DNA of 64,000 nt from a virus (IMGVR_UViG_3300042691_053984:1-64000); one strand, 5' to 3'. Counted from the first letter of the stretch, positions 1 to 8,153 are shown. Notes: generated from the sequence alone by a model not told the origin. Program-made: numbers and translations.

Positions 1-2
1 TC

Positions 3-209
3 GACGTGTGCGCGCTGCTGCCCCGGATCGACGGCGTGTTCTCGCTGGCTGGGCGCGTCCACTACTACCCGGAGGTGCCGCCTGAAGGCAGCGGCTGGGA
101 ACCCGTGCTCCTCGCACGCAGGTCGACGTCCCGACGGGACCAGGGCGTGGACGGCGTCAGGCTCGGGGTCTTTCCCCGGGCAGGACGACGGGCGCGCGTC
201 CTTCCCTGA
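3..209 (+). CDS. C-terminal end of an unknown plus-strand protein (partial)
   Basis: The frame starting at base 3 is open from the window edge to a TGA at 207-209, giving 68 residues of a gene that begins to the left. Third codon positions are almost all G or C, as in the neighbouring GC-rich genes, and the other two forward frames lack this bias. The visible tail is rich in Arg and Pro and shows no domain I recognise. It runs toward the minus-strand gene that ends at 237, so the two are convergent. Function unknown. Confidence 0.5.
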   Translation, partial: DVCALLPRIDGVFSLAGRVHYYPEVPPEGSGWEPVLLARRSTSRRDQGVDGVRLGVFPRAGRRARVLP

Positions 210-236
210 ACCGACGATTGGGGCACCACCGCGGGA

Positions 237-950
237 TCACCCGTGATAGTGCCTGCTCCAGAACTCGTTGCGTGCCACGGAGGAGATGAGGTCCTTCACC
301 TCGTTCCTCACGTTGGGGATGTCAGACAGCTCCTTCATCGTCGCCTCGTGCTGCGCCTCCAGGTACCGGAGCATGTCCCTCTCCCAACCCTCTGCCTCGT
401 ATGCGTAGTTGAGGTGTTCCTTGTGTTCATCATGGAATACGCTGCAGTCGTCCTCTTTCGGCGGCGTCTGCGGTGACAACTCGTCGTCAAACTTGTGACG
501 TTTTCGCCCGCTGTCGGCCACCTTCTTCCACGCCTGCCGCGCGCTTCCTGACACAGACCCCCTGTCCGACGTGAGGAGACCGTTCTTCGACAGGGCGTAA
601 CCCATACCGTACACCTCCTTGCCGAAACCTGGGCCCACCGAAAACGCGACGATGTCAGCGCCGTGACACTTGGTCTGGTTCCAGACCGCGATGTACCCCT
701 TCACTATCCTGTTGACGGCCACGACCGTCATCTCTTGACGGTACGCGAGGGGCTTCATCTCGTGCGGAACGTCGATGAACTCATCCCCGTAGCGCAGGTA
801 GTCGATCAGCGCGTTCGTGTCGTACAGGTACGCCCTCTTCATTTCCCCGTCCCGGACGACGAGCGCACCCAGGCCCGTGACCTTGCCGAGGGCGGACTCC
901 TCCTCCGACAACAACCTCCTCATCACCCTCTCGTATATCGTGGTTCTCAT
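237..950 (-). CDS. Tandem-paralogue family protein 1 (subtype A), putative packaged protein
   Basis: A 237-residue member, last in a run of six related minus-strand genes (4826 to 237). I chose ATG 950 because GGGGAG lies 5 nt upstream and the family N-terminus starts there (MRTTIYERVMRRLLSE). Family landmarks: a TNALIDYL-GDEFID segment near residues 45-60, YGMGYALS-G-LTSDR-SVS near the middle, FDD then TPP-DDC, and NYAYEAEGWE followed by a helical C-terminus ending in HYHG. It is closest to the gene at 3316 (both have GPGFGKE and LEAQHEAT); the other four form subtype B. No catalytic fold recognised. The leader resembles T4 capsid-targeting peptides, so delivery with the virion is an inference. 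Confidence 0.8.
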   Translation of the reverse strand: MRTTIYERVMRRLLSEEESALGKVTGLGALVVRDGEMKRAYLYDTNALIDYLRYGDEFIDVPHEMKPLAYRQEMTVVAVNRIVKGYIAVWNQTKCHGADIVAFSVGPGFGKEVYGMGYALSKNGLLTSDRGSVSGSARQAWKKVADSGRKRHKFDDELSPQTPPKEDDCSVFHDEHKEHLNYAYEAEGWERDMLRYLEAQHEATMKELSDIPNVRNEVKDLISSVARNEFWSRHYHG

Positions 951-969
951 CGTCACTCCCCTTGCCCCG

Positions 970-1734
970 TCAATCGTTGTCTTCACCGGGGTACTCATTT
1001 TCCCACAGTTCCTGGGCCGCCTCTTTCAATAATCTGTGCAGCACCCGGGTCACGAAGGGATCGTTCGTGGCCGCGCTCAGCTCCGCCACGAAGGTCTCGT
1101 GTGACGAGGAGAGCCACCGCAGCTCCCCCGCCTCCCAACCTTGGGACTCGTAGGCGTGCTGCAGCTGTGGGTTCTTCTCCGGTGGCGTCTCCCCGGAACC
1201 CACGTACAGCTTGCAGTCGTCGCCCGGGAAGTCAGGCGTCCTGCGCTGTTCCTTGGGCAGTGAGACGTCGTCGAACTCCTTCGACCGTCGTTTCTTGCCG
1301 CTGAATATTCGCATCCACGCCCTCTTCGCCGGGAGAGACACGGAGGACCGGTCTGACATCAGGATTCCCTCGTCTGACATGGCGTAACCCAGGCCGTAGA
1401 TGGTGCGTGCGTTCTCGGCCGCGTCGACCCTCTGCTGCGCGACCGCCATCTTCACCTCCCAAGCTCCCCAGCACGGGTTCTTGGGGGCCACGATGACGAT
1501 CTTCCCCCGGATGGCCTCCCGCGCCGCCCGAGCCCCGACGTTCGGGTTCCACGAGGCCCCAACCCGTTGTTCGCTGTACAGGTCGTCGAAAATGGGTCGC
1601 AGCGCCACCGTGTCGTACAGGATGGCGATCCGGTCGAACGAGGAGCTCTCGTACACCCACGCCGCGAGGCGCGCTGCGCCCCCCGACTCCCGAAGCAACC
1701 TTCGGCACACCCTCTCGTATATCGTGTCAGTCAT
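970..1734 (-). CDS. Tandem-paralogue family protein 2 (subtype B), putative packaged protein
   Basis: A 254-residue protein. ATG 1734 is preceded by GGGGAG with 5 nt spacing, and it overlaps the stop of the upstream paralogue by 8 nt (ATGACTGA), which points to translational coupling. The N-terminus MTDTIYERVCRRLLRES is basic, amphipathic and ends in L-R-E|S, the type of site cut by T4-like prohead proteases. Then come NPCWGAWEV (about residue 90), IYGLGYAMSDEGILMSDR, a basic stretch before FDDVSLP, TPDFPGDDCKLY and LQHAYESQGWE. The C-terminus ends in PGEDND. Function unknown; the family is recognised only from its copies in this window. Confidence 0.8.
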   Translation of the reverse strand: MTDTIYERVCRRLLRESGGAARLAAWVYESSSFDRIAILYDTVALRPIFDDLYSEQRVGASWNPNVGARAAREAIRGKIVIVAPKNPCWGAWEVKMAVAQQRVDAAENARTIYGLGYAMSDEGILMSDRSSVSLPAKRAWMRIFSGKKRRSKEFDDVSLPKEQRRTPDFPGDDCKLYVGSGETPPEKNPQLQHAYESQGWEAGELRWLSSSHETFVAELSAATNDPFVTRVLHRLLKEAAQELWENEYPGEDND

Positions 1735-2560
1735 TGTCGCTCCCCGGATAGTGATGTCCAAAAAATGGGGGGAGGCTGTACCTTAGGTATTTCTCCAGCG
1801 CCCTTGGCAGCCTCTTGTCCTCCCTTGCCAGTTCATTGCTGAACGCATCGTGAGACGCGACGAGGTAGTTGAGCATTCCCTTCTCCCAACCCATCGACAT
1901 GTAGGCGTTCTGGAGAGCTGGGTTCTTGTCTGGTTCGGTCTTCCCCGACTTTCCCCTGTACAGATCACAGTCGTCCTTCGGCTCCGGCGTCTTCGGGTTT
2001 CTTGCGTCGTCGAAGGGCAGAGCCTGCCTCTCGCCTTTCTCACGCACCCGGGCCCACGCCGCCTTCGCGGGCCTGCTCGCAGAGATCCTGTCCGACATGA
2101 CGATTCCACTGGGTGACATTGCGTAGGCAAGACCGTACACCGTCCGCGCCATGTCAGCACCTCCCGGTGCCGCGGAACCCACGACCTCCCAGGCACCCCA
2201 ACACGGCTGGTCGGAGGCCTTGATCTGTATTATTCCTCGCACCGCGTCCTCCACCGCCTTGTTGCTCAGCTCTGCCTTTACGTCCACCGCTTCGTCACGG
2301 GTGCGCTGCGACGCTGCGTCAGTGCCCCACGCGGTGTTGTACCTGTCGTCGTGTTCCTTGAACTTGCGCAGTGATTTCATCACATCATCCGGTGAGTACA
2401 GGATCGCCGACTTCAACTGTCCTCCGGCCCCATCGAAGCACAGCGCCGCGAGCGGCAACAGGGCCCTCAGGTGTGAGGTGTGCTTCATGTCATCCTGCGT
2501 GTGCACGTCAGCCTCACACAGGATCCTCTCGTAGATCCTCTCGTAGATTCTTTCAATCAT
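1727..2560 (-). CDS. Tandem-paralogue family protein 3 (subtype B), putative packaged protein
   Basis: A 277-residue protein and one of the longest copies in the array. ATG 2560 has AAGGA 7 nt upstream and overlaps the previous stop by 8 nt (ATGATTGA). The leader MIERIYERIYERILCEAD repeats the element IYERI, as if the motif itself duplicated, and ends in L-C-E|A. It contains an extra segment of about 25 residues (near NTAWGTDAASQRTRDE) before the shared QPCWGAWEV block. AMSPSGIVMSDR, FDDARNPKTPEPKDDC and NAYMSMGWE follow, and the end is HYPGSDND. Function unknown. Confidence 0.8.
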   Translation of the reverse strand: MIERIYERIYERILCEADVHTQDDMKHTSHLRALLPLAALCFDGAGGQLKSAILYSPDDVMKSLRKFKEHDDRYNTAWGTDAASQRTRDEAVDVKAELSNKAVEDAVRGIIQIKASDQPCWGAWEVVGSAAPGGADMARTVYGLAYAMSPSGIVMSDRISASRPAKAAWARVREKGERQALPFDDARNPKTPEPKDDCDLYRGKSGKTEPDKNPALQNAYMSMGWEKGMLNYLVASHDAFSNELAREDKRLPRALEKYLRYSLPPFFGHHYPGSDND

Positions 2561-3314
2561 TGTCCGGTCCTTCGTAGTGTTTGCTGAAGAATTCCGACTC
2601 CGCGAACGACAGGAGTCGCATTGCCGCCTTCGTGGCGGCCGATCCGAACTCCTCTTCCACCTCGTCCATGAACATCTCGTGCATCGCAACGAGGTCATGA
2701 AGCCTGTCCTTCTCCCACCCCTGGGACTTGTATGCGTATTGCAGGTGTGGGTTCTTCTCCGGTGGTGTCAGTTTCGAGGTTCCCCTGTACAACTTGCAGT
2801 CGTCCCCCGGGAAGTCAGGGGTTCGCCGCTTGTCAACGGGCAAGGAGACGTCATCGAGTTCCAACCGCTGCCTCTTGTTTCCGGCGTACACACGCTCCCA
2901 CGCCGCCTTCGCCTTCTTGCTCATCGAGCCCCTGTCCGACATCAAGACGCCTCCGTCAGACAGGGCGTAACCCAACCCATAGGTGATCCTTGCGATGTCC
3001 GGACCTCCCGGGGCAGCAGCCGCGGTGACCTTCCAGGCCCCCCAACACGGGTTGCGGGGCGGGGCAACGTTGATGATTCCCTTCACCGCAGTGTCGGCCG
3101 TGAGCTTGTGAAGCTTCTCCCTCAACGTGTAGTTGTCAAGATCGTACTTCTGCGCTGATCCCGTGTACTCTGCGATGTGATCCAGCAGTTCCTGCGGGTT
3201 GTAGATGACGGCACGCCGTTCTCCGAATTCCTCCCTGACGTACGCCGCGAGCCGTGAGGTGTCGTCCATCGACTCCCTGAGAAGTCGCTTGTAGATGTTC
3301 TCCAGTAGCTTCAT
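2553..3314 (-). CDS. Tandem-paralogue family protein 4 (subtype B), putative packaged protein
   Basis: A 253-residue protein. ATG 3314 has GAGG 4 nt upstream, almost abutting the stop of the upstream gene at 3316. The leader MKLLENIYKRLLRES ends in L-R-E|S. It keeps NPCWGAWKV, TYGLGYALSDGGVLMSDR, LELDDVSLP, TPDFPGDDCKLY and LQYAYKSQGWE in the same order and spacing as the gene at 970. The C-terminus is EFFSKHYEGPDND. The PxND-type ending is shared by three of the subtype B copies. Function unknown. Confidence 0.8.
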   Translation of the reverse strand: MKLLENIYKRLLRESMDDTSRLAAYVREEFGERRAVIYNPQELLDHIAEYTGSAQKYDLDNYTLREKLHKLTADTAVKGIINVAPPRNPCWGAWKVTAAAAPGGPDIARITYGLGYALSDGGVLMSDRGSMSKKAKAAWERVYAGNKRQRLELDDVSLPVDKRRTPDFPGDDCKLYRGTSKLTPPEKNPHLQYAYKSQGWEKDRLHDLVAMHEMFMDEVEEEFGSAATKAAMRLLSFAESEFFSKHYEGPDND

Positions 3315-3315
3315 A

Positions 3316-4044
3316 TCACCTCTTCCAGTAGTGCTTCTGCCAGAATTCACCGATCGCCACGGAGGCGATGAGCCCCTCAACCTCTCTTCTGGCGTTGGGG
3401 ATGTCAGACAACTCTTCCATCGTCGCCTCGTGCTGCGCCTCCAGGTACCGGAGCAGTCCCTTTTCCCAGCCTTCTGCCTCGTACGCGTAGTTCAGGTGTT
3501 CCTTCTCTGGGTCGTTGTGCACTTTGCAATCGTCGTCAGTGGGCGGGGTCACCTTCAATTTCCAGTCGTCGAACTTGTGCCTCTTTCGACCCTTTTCAGC
3601 GACGTTCCTCCACGATGCAGTCGCCTCGCCAGACACGGTGGTCCTATCAGGAGCTAGCAGTCCGTTTGGTGACATGGCGTAACCAAGACCGTATATCTCC
3701 TTGCCGAAACCTGGACCCGCTGCGAGGGACACAACGGCCGCGTCGTAGCAGGGGCCTGTGTCTTCGCCGGGCGTCTTTATCTCGATGAATCCCTTCAAGA
3801 TCCTCTCTTTGGCGACTTTTCTTGTCTCTGACCTGTACGAGAGCTCTCTTCCCTCGAAGCCGTGGGGCGAGTCGATGAACTCGTCTCCGTAAAGTAAGTA
3901 GTCGATCAGTAAATTGGTGTCGTAGACGTATGCCGTCGTGAACTCGCTCTCCCGCCGCACGAAAGCCCCCAATCCAGCTGCGTTGGAGATCGCATATTCC
4001 TCCAACAACCTTGTCATGACCCTTTCTATCAGAGTTTTTCTCAT
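3316..4044 (-). CDS. Tandem-paralogue family protein 5 (subtype A), putative packaged protein
   Basis: A 242-residue protein most similar to the gene at 237: both have TNLLIDYL/TNALIDYL, GDEFIDSPH/GDEFIDVPH, GPGFGKE, KFDD, NYAYEAEGWE and LEAQHEATM. A start at ATG 4044 (MRKTLIERVMTRLLEE) aligns with the family. A GTG at 4062 would overlap the upstream stop and cannot be excluded. The leader ends in L-E-E|Y. Two subtype A copies lie apart in the array (positions 1 and 5), so at least one duplication involved a multi-gene block or rearrangement. Function unknown. Confidence 0.75.
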   Translation of the reverse strand: MRKTLIERVMTRLLEEYAISNAAGLGAFVRRESEFTTAYVYDTNLLIDYLLYGDEFIDSPHGFEGRELSYRSETRKVAKERILKGFIEIKTPGEDTGPCYDAAVVSLAAGPGFGKEIYGLGYAMSPNGLLAPDRTTVSGEATASWRNVAEKGRKRHKFDDWKLKVTPPTDDDCKVHNDPEKEHLNYAYEAEGWEKGLLRYLEAQHEATMEELSDIPNARREVEGLIASVAIGEFWQKHYWKR

Positions 4045-4058
4045 GTGTCCTGCCCTTG

Positions 4059-4826
4059 TCACAAATCCGAAGGTCCGAGGGACATGTCATTGAAGTGGAC
4101 GTCCCAGTAGTGATCTGTCATGTTGGATAACAACTCGTGAATCTCTTCACGGGCATCCTCACCGAATTCTTCCCCCACTGCGTCCCTAAATTTCGAGTGA
4201 TTTTTCCGCACCTGGCCCTCAAATGCGTCTTCCCAGCCTTGGGATTCATACGCATACTGTAGCTGTGGGTTGTCGTTCGGGGCCTCAGACCCATCCTTTC
4301 CACGAAATAGCTGGCAATCGTCGTCGGGAAAGCCCGGCGTCTGTCGTTGTTCCTCCGGTACAGAGACGTCGTCAAGCGGACGAGTTTTCCTCTTCTTGCC
4401 CTTGAAGATATTCATCCACGCGCCACGCGCCTTGTCCGAGACAGAGGTTCGATCTGAGGTGAGCGTTCCGACACTTGACATGGCGTACCCAAGTCCGTAC
4501 GTAGACTTCGCGTCATCACCTGACGCTATGGCCTTCACCTCCCACGCACCCCAACACGGATCCTTGTGAGGTTCGGCCCATATGTACCCCTTGATCACCT
4601 CATCCACGAAGAATGAGACCGTGTTGAACGATTTGTCTTCCCATTCCTGCGGGTCCATTTCCCTCATCCTGAGGAATTCCATGTAAGCGTTCGTGCTGTA
4701 CAGGATTGCGTCTAGGCCTTGCCCATGCCTATAGACGTAGGCGGCACGCCCATTTGCGGTGGGTTCATTAGAGGCCTCGCGAAGGAGCCTTTTCAACACT
4801 TTCAACTTGATGACGTCTCGTCGCAC
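4059..4826 (-). CDS. Tandem-paralogue family protein 6 (subtype B), first gene of the array
   Basis: A 255-residue protein. No ATG fits the family N-terminus. GTG 4826 is 7 nt after AAGGA and gives a leader ending KVLKRLLREAS; a TTG closer to KVLKRLL is the alternative. The open frame continues far upstream, but that part overlaps the divergent lysin gene and is not expected to be translated. It contains DPCWGAWEV, TYGLGYAMSSVGTLTSDR, a KKRKTRPLDDVSVP stretch, TPGFPDDDCQLFRG and LQYAYESQGWE. The C-terminus (NDMSLGPSDL) differs from the other copies. As the first gene of the array, it is transcribed from the divergent region 4827-4911. Confidence 0.75.
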   Translation of the reverse strand: MRRDVIKLKVLKRLLREASNEPTANGRAAYVYRHGQGLDAILYSTNAYMEFLRMREMDPQEWEDKSFNTVSFFVDEVIKGYIWAEPHKDPCWGAWEVKAIASGDDAKSTYGLGYAMSSVGTLTSDRTSVSDKARGAWMNIFKGKKRKTRPLDDVSVPEEQRQTPGFPDDDCQLFRGKDGSEAPNDNPQLQYAYESQGWEDAFEGQVRKNHSKFRDAVGEEFGEDAREEIHELLSNMTDHYWDVHFNDMSLGPSDL

Positions 4827-4846
4827 TCTGGCATCCTTCCTTTGGC

Positions 4847-4878
4847 TGTGAAACAACGCAATTCTATGTGATATATAT
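4847..4878 (+). promoter_or_regulatory. Promoter, TGTGWAA-N14-TATA type
   Basis: TGTGAAAC, 14 nt, then TGATATATAT. The same spacing and core recur before 6078, 12234, 12880 and the tRNA array at 27258. It lies in the divergent region before the lysin at 4912. Confidence 0.6.
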
Positions 4879-4911
4879 ACACCCCAACTTGAATACGAAG
4901 GAGTCGTCAAG

Positions 4912-5616
4912 ATGCGTAGTAATAAAATTATAAGTTTCATCGTGACCCTTACGGCGTTCCTCCTCCTTGGAACGGCCGCCGACGTGATGGCACGTCCACC
5001 CGCAAAGCCTTCAAGGATCGTGCTTGGTAGCCCTCCGCCTAATTGGGTGCCCGAGGGTCCGGGATGGTTCGTGGTACCGTCTCGGGACGAGCTGTTGTCA
5101 TTCCCCGCATCCAGTGGAGAGTGGCGTACGGTGTATTCTTGGATCGACGGTTGCGTCGAGATCGGACGTGTGAAGTACTCCATGGTGGACCAACTTGACG
5201 TTCTTGCCGTCCTCAGGTTGGAGGATTACCTCGGCGTTCCGTGGGAGGCGCGTGGAATCCTTGCATCGGTGTGGTGCATGGAGGCGAGCATGCTAAAGAC
5301 CGGTCGAGGAGGAGGCCCGGTACGCGGTGACTGGCACAACGGAGTTGCGCGTGCCCACGGTCCTGCACAGCTTTGGCCTTGGTTTCGCAATTGGTGTGGT
5401 CTCGGGCCACGTGGTGCGGATAACCTATTCGGAGCGCTCACTTGTTATTGGTCTCGAATGGTAGACAGGTTTCATCACAGAAATGCTTCGCGCTGTGGCC
5501 ACCCGTGGCGGGTCGCCGAGGCGCTCGCGGCAAATGGTCCCAGGTATCTCAATGCAGGGTGCGACGCAGAATCCAGTCACTGGAGGCAGATGTTGCGATG
5601 GCAGCGTAATATATAA
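4912..5616 (+). CDS. Secreted lytic transglycosylase/lysozyme-like lysin
   Basis: 234 residues. The N-terminus is a clear signal peptide: a basic MRSNK start, hydrophobic residues 6-22, then likely cleavage after DVMA. The mature part has a transglycosylase-like core: GILASVWCMEASML (the Glu is the likely catalytic acid, about residue 126), then AHGPAQLWPWF, which resembles the S-x-G-x-x-Q-x-x-P motif of soluble lytic transglycosylases. Several Cys residues fit a periplasmic protein with disulphides. AAGGAG sits 8 nt before ATG 4912. It is divergent from the paralogue array. The likely role is peptidoglycan cleavage at lysis or entry; the exact family is an inference from these motifs. Confidence 0.65.
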   Translation: MRSNKIISFIVTLTAFLLLGTAADVMARPPAKPSRIVLGSPPPNWVPEGPGWFVVPSRDELLSFPASSGEWRTVYSWIDGCVEIGRVKYSMVDQLDVLAVLRLEDYLGVPWEARGILASVWCMEASMLKTGRGGGPVRGDWHNGVARAHGPAQLWPWFRNWCGLGPRGADNLFGALTCYWSRMVDRFHHRNASRCGHPWRVAEALAANGPRYLNAGCDAESSHWRQMLRWQRNI

Positions 5617-5619
5617 GGC

Positions 5620-6036
5620 ATGAATAAAAAAGACGAGGTCGCGCTGACGAGGATGGTCCGCTCCGTAGAGGAATGGCTTCACCTCTCAGCGTTGCCGCGT
5701 TTTTGGTACCCAGAGCTGGTTGCCGAGGAGCTTTCTGGACACATCTGGCGGGGTCGTTGGTGGGATTGGCTTCCTTCTTGGGCCCAGTCACTACGGGAAT
5801 TTGCGGAAGAAGTTGATATCGTCGCCGGGGCGATGAAGGTTGACAGGGTCGAACTCGCGAGGAGCCTCGTTTCCGCGAGCAATGACGCCAACAGTAACGG
5901 GATTTTTTCCGTCCTTTACGAGACGACTCATCCGGTGCCAAACTGGTTGGTCGTCTTGCTCGTCAAGGAGTGGATATTTTACGAACTTCGTCCCGAACTG
6001 AGGTTCGTAATGCAGAGGTACTTAGATCCTGCATAA
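5620..6036 (+). CDS. Hypothetical protein, Trp-rich
   Basis: 138 residues starting 3 nt after the lysin stop, so probably co-transcribed with it. The start has only a weak AAGG very close to ATG, which suggests coupling to the upstream gene. The protein is rich in Trp (a WRGRWWDWLPSW segment near residue 45) and has a hydrophobic stretch (NWLVVLLVKEWIF) near the C-terminus that could be membrane-associated. No known domain seen. Position after a lysin allows a lysis-accessory role, but this is only a guess from context. Confidence 0.6.
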   Translation: MNKKDEVALTRMVRSVEEWLHLSALPRFWYPELVAEELSGHIWRGRWWDWLPSWAQSLREFAEEVDIVAGAMKVDRVELARSLVSASNDANSNGIFSVLYETTHPVPNWLVVLLVKEWIFYELRPELRFVMQRYLDPA

Positions 6037-6040
6037 ATCA

Positions 6041-6072
6041 TGTGTAAACTGCAGGGGTCTCGTTTTATAGTT
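6041..6072 (+). promoter_or_regulatory. Promoter, TGTGWAA-N14-TATA type
   Basis: TGTGTAAA, 14 nt, then TTTTATAGTT. The hexamer TTATAG ends exactly 7 nt before ATG 6078, so transcription should start at or beside the start codon. Confidence 0.6.
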
Positions 6073-6077
6073 TCTAC

Positions 6078-7058
6078 ATGACAGAAACACAACACTGCGT
6101 TGCCACGTTCGATAACCTGTACCTCGTACCAGGTCACAGTGACATTGAAAGCAGGCACGACATCGATTTGACGCCAAATTCCACGGACGTAGCAGTATTC
6201 CAGAACCCGATCATCGCAGCCCCAATGGACACGGTGGTTAACTCTGAGGTCGCAAGCATCATGAGGGAGTTGGGCGGTTCTGCCGTGCTTCATCGGTACG
6301 CGAGCATCGAGGCCCAGCGCGATGAATTCCTCGGAGTTCCTGATGGATATCAGCACGGCGTTTTTTGCGCGGTGGGTGCGGCGGGAGATTGGTGGGAGAG
6401 GTTCCAGGAGTTGTACGCGGCGGGCTGTCGATATTTTTGCGTCGACGTCGCCCACGGTTTCCACAAGCAGGTCGGTCTCGCGCTGGCGCGCATGTCGACT
6501 GAGAAGAGTGACGTTCACCTGATGGCGGGAAACGTGGCCGACCTGAATGGATTTGACTTCCTAGTGAATCACGGTGCGCAATACGTCCGTGTCGGAGTCG
6601 CCGGCGGGTCCGTGTGTGAGACAAGGAACAAGACGGGATTTGGTCTTCCGACCCTCGAATCTGTCGTCCGCTGCGCGCGGTCGACAACTGACGGCATCAT
6701 CGTCGCCGACGGCGGAATTCGTGACAGCGGGGACATCGTCAAGGCGCTTGCCTGTGGCGCCGACATGGTGATGCTTGGGTCCATGCTGGCGGCCCACAGA
6801 GAGTCACCTGGGGATCTTGTAGAAAAAGATGGTGTAACCTATAAGGTTTTTCGTGGTATGGCATCGGAAGGGGCCCAGAAAGACTGGAGAGGTTGGGTTT
6901 CGGTCGCTGAGGGACGTGAGACTCTTGTTCCCCTGAAGGACCGTCCTCTTCGAAAGACCGTGGACACCATTCTGCGAGGCGTCAAGAGTGGATTGTCTTA
7001 CGCCGGTTGTCGATCGTTGATTGGGTTCCCGGAACGATGTCACAAAGTTTTTGCCTAA
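6078..7058 (+). CDS. IMP dehydrogenase / GMP reductase family enzyme
   Basis: 326 residues with a TIM-barrel of the IMPDH/GMPR family and no CBS domains. Landmarks: NPIIAAPMDTV near residue 45, the catalytic loop GGSVCETRNKTGFGLP (Cys nucleophile), IIVADGGIRDSGDIVKALACGADMVMLGSM for phosphate binding, and YKVFRGMASEGAQ. The KTGFG sequence after the Cys is closer to GMP reductases, but I cannot separate IMPDH from GMPR with certainty. It would alter host purine nucleotide pools during infection. No intein interrupts it. The start lacks a ribosome binding site and lies 7 nt after TTATAG, which fits a leaderless mRNA. Confidence 0.85.
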   Translation: MTETQHCVATFDNLYLVPGHSDIESRHDIDLTPNSTDVAVFQNPIIAAPMDTVVNSEVASIMRELGGSAVLHRYASIEAQRDEFLGVPDGYQHGVFCAVGAAGDWWERFQELYAAGCRYFCVDVAHGFHKQVGLALARMSTEKSDVHLMAGNVADLNGFDFLVNHGAQYVRVGVAGGSVCETRNKTGFGLPTLESVVRCARSTTDGIIVADGGIRDSGDIVKALACGADMVMLGSMLAAHRESPGDLVEKDGVTYKVFRGMASEGAQKDWRGWVSVAEGRETLVPLKDRPLRKTVDTILRGVKSGLSYAGCRSLIGFPERCHKVFA

Positions 7059-7069
7059 AAGGAGTTGTT

Positions 7070-7474
7070 ATGTTGGAAGATCTTTCACAGAAACTCAGGA
7101 TCACACGCTCATGGCGTTGGATGCCCGGTATGCTTACCCTTGCCGGTGACAGAATAAAGACGGTCTCCGAGGATGGATCTGTCACCCTTGACAGGGGATA
7201 CGTTTCACTTGATTTGTCAAACAGTTGGTGTGTCATGTATCCAAGGCTTGACATGGGAGACAAACCCGACCCAAGAGATCCTGCCACAATCGGTTGCATG
7301 ATTGAGGTCCTACAGAGGGCAACGGGTTGTGTTGTGTCGCTCTTGTTCAACGCTGCGGCTCAAACGTGGTTGCTGCGGTTCTTTTCACAACAAGACGTCA
7401 ACCAGCGTGAAGTCGAAGGACCCACAGTGGGGGATGTTTTCTTGGCCGCGTTTGAGTCGTTAGAGACAAGCTGA
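7070..7474 (+). CDS. Hypothetical protein
   Basis: 134 residues. ATG 7070 follows AAAAGGAG with 6 nt spacing, 11 nt after the IMPDH/GMPR gene, so the two likely share an mRNA. The frame is open further upstream, but that part lies inside the preceding gene. The sequence looks globular, with a WRWMPGMLTLAGDR segment near the N-terminus and Cys residues near 60 and 90. I recognise no domain. Confidence 0.65.
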   Translation: MLEDLSQKLRITRSWRWMPGMLTLAGDRIKTVSEDGSVTLDRGYVSLDLSNSWCVMYPRLDMGDKPDPRDPATIGCMIEVLQRATGCVVSLLFNAAAQTWLLRFFSQQDVNQREVEGPTVGDVFLAAFESLETS

Positions 7475-7525
7475 AGATTTTGGAGAAAATTCCACCTCGT
7501 CTCCATAACTAAACGTGAGGTGATT

Positions 7526-7897
7526 ATGAACAACTATGTGAATTTTTCAGCTACGTACGAAGATTCTTGTGCTGAGGTGCTTGAACAACTCAATCACATA
7601 TACTCTGACGAACTCAAAGCTCAATTTTTGGGCCTTGAAGTGGAGCTCAAACGTCCTCCAAAGAGGATTGATGATGAAACTAGGCACGTTTCAGGAATCA
7701 TAGTAGACATTAATCTGTGGATGTCACGACCCAGGTTGGAAGTTCCACTCCTGATGTGTACCTTTGAGGTCAAGGGTCAAGACCAATTTGGTGATCTTTT
7801 TCATGAATTAGTGAAAGAGAGCGACTTGATAACCAAATTACCTTGGAAGAAAATTGCGCAACCTACGAAACATGAACTTGACATATCTTTTACATAA
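7526..7897 (+). CDS. Hypothetical protein
   Basis: 123 residues. ATG 7526 follows GAGG with 5 nt spacing; a GTG two codons earlier is less well placed. The upstream sequence at 7481-7510 (TGGAGAAA, 14 nt, CCATAACT) partly resembles the phage promoter motif, but the match is weak. The protein is mixed alpha/beta in appearance, acidic in its first third, with a LEVPLLMCTFEVKGQDQFG segment. No recognised domain. Codon use is more AT-rich than in the genes to the left. Confidence 0.6.
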   Translation: MNNYVNFSATYEDSCAEVLEQLNHIYSDELKAQFLGLEVELKRPPKRIDDETRHVSGIIVDINLWMSRPRLEVPLLMCTFEVKGQDQFGDLFHELVKESDLITKLPWKKIAQPTKHELDISFT

Positions 7898-7979
7898 TTT
7901 GATCACTTTTTTCTCGCGGCATGAACTGTGTGTGCCCATGTTTTTTATTCAAAGCGTCACGAACTAAAAAGGAGTTTTT

Positions 7980-8153
7980 ATGAAAAATATGAATAACTTT
8001 AGCACAAAGACCATCAATCTGAATTCTTCGTACTGGAAGTACGACAGTGATGATACGACACCTGTCATCTCTCGTGGAGAGAGGATCGTTGCATTTCGGG
8101 ATTCGTCCTCACGAGACGTATGCGTCAAGTTCCTCTTGAGGTCGCATGATTGA
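7980..8153 (+). CDS. Small hypothetical protein (57 residues)
   Basis: A short gene. ATG 7980 follows AAAAAGGAG with 5 nt spacing. The product starts MKNMNNFSTKTINLNSSYWK and ends in a hydrophobic/basic VKFLLRSHD. The stop overlaps the next start by 8 nt (ATGATTGA at 8146-8153), the same coupling seen in the paralogue array. The strong ribosome binding site and coupling argue that it is real. Function unknown. Confidence 0.6.
   Translation: MKNMNNFSTKTINLNSSYWKYDSDDTTPVISRGERIVAFRDSSSRDVCVKFLLRSHD

Noticed and set aside
663-1304. Long open frames on the plus strand opposite the six-paralogue array
   Set aside because: They are antisense shadows in GC-rich DNA: no ribosome binding sites, Arg/Pro-rich products, and the minus-strand frames have conserved family motifs.
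237-4826. ADP-ribosyltransferase (Alt-like) assignment for the paralogue family
   Set aside because: T4 Alt is the precedent for an injected enzyme, but the R-S-E motif set of such enzymes is not visible; calling it would be a guess.
4827-5183. Upstream extension of the first paralogue to a start at 5183
   Set aside because: It would run through the whole promoter region and the signal peptide of the divergent lysin; the family N-terminus and a well-placed ribosome binding site support GTG 4826.
6078-7058. Intein in the IMPDH/GMPR gene
   Set aside because: The reading frame is continuous from ATG to stop with no intein blocks, although split inteins in IMPDH genes are known elsewhere.
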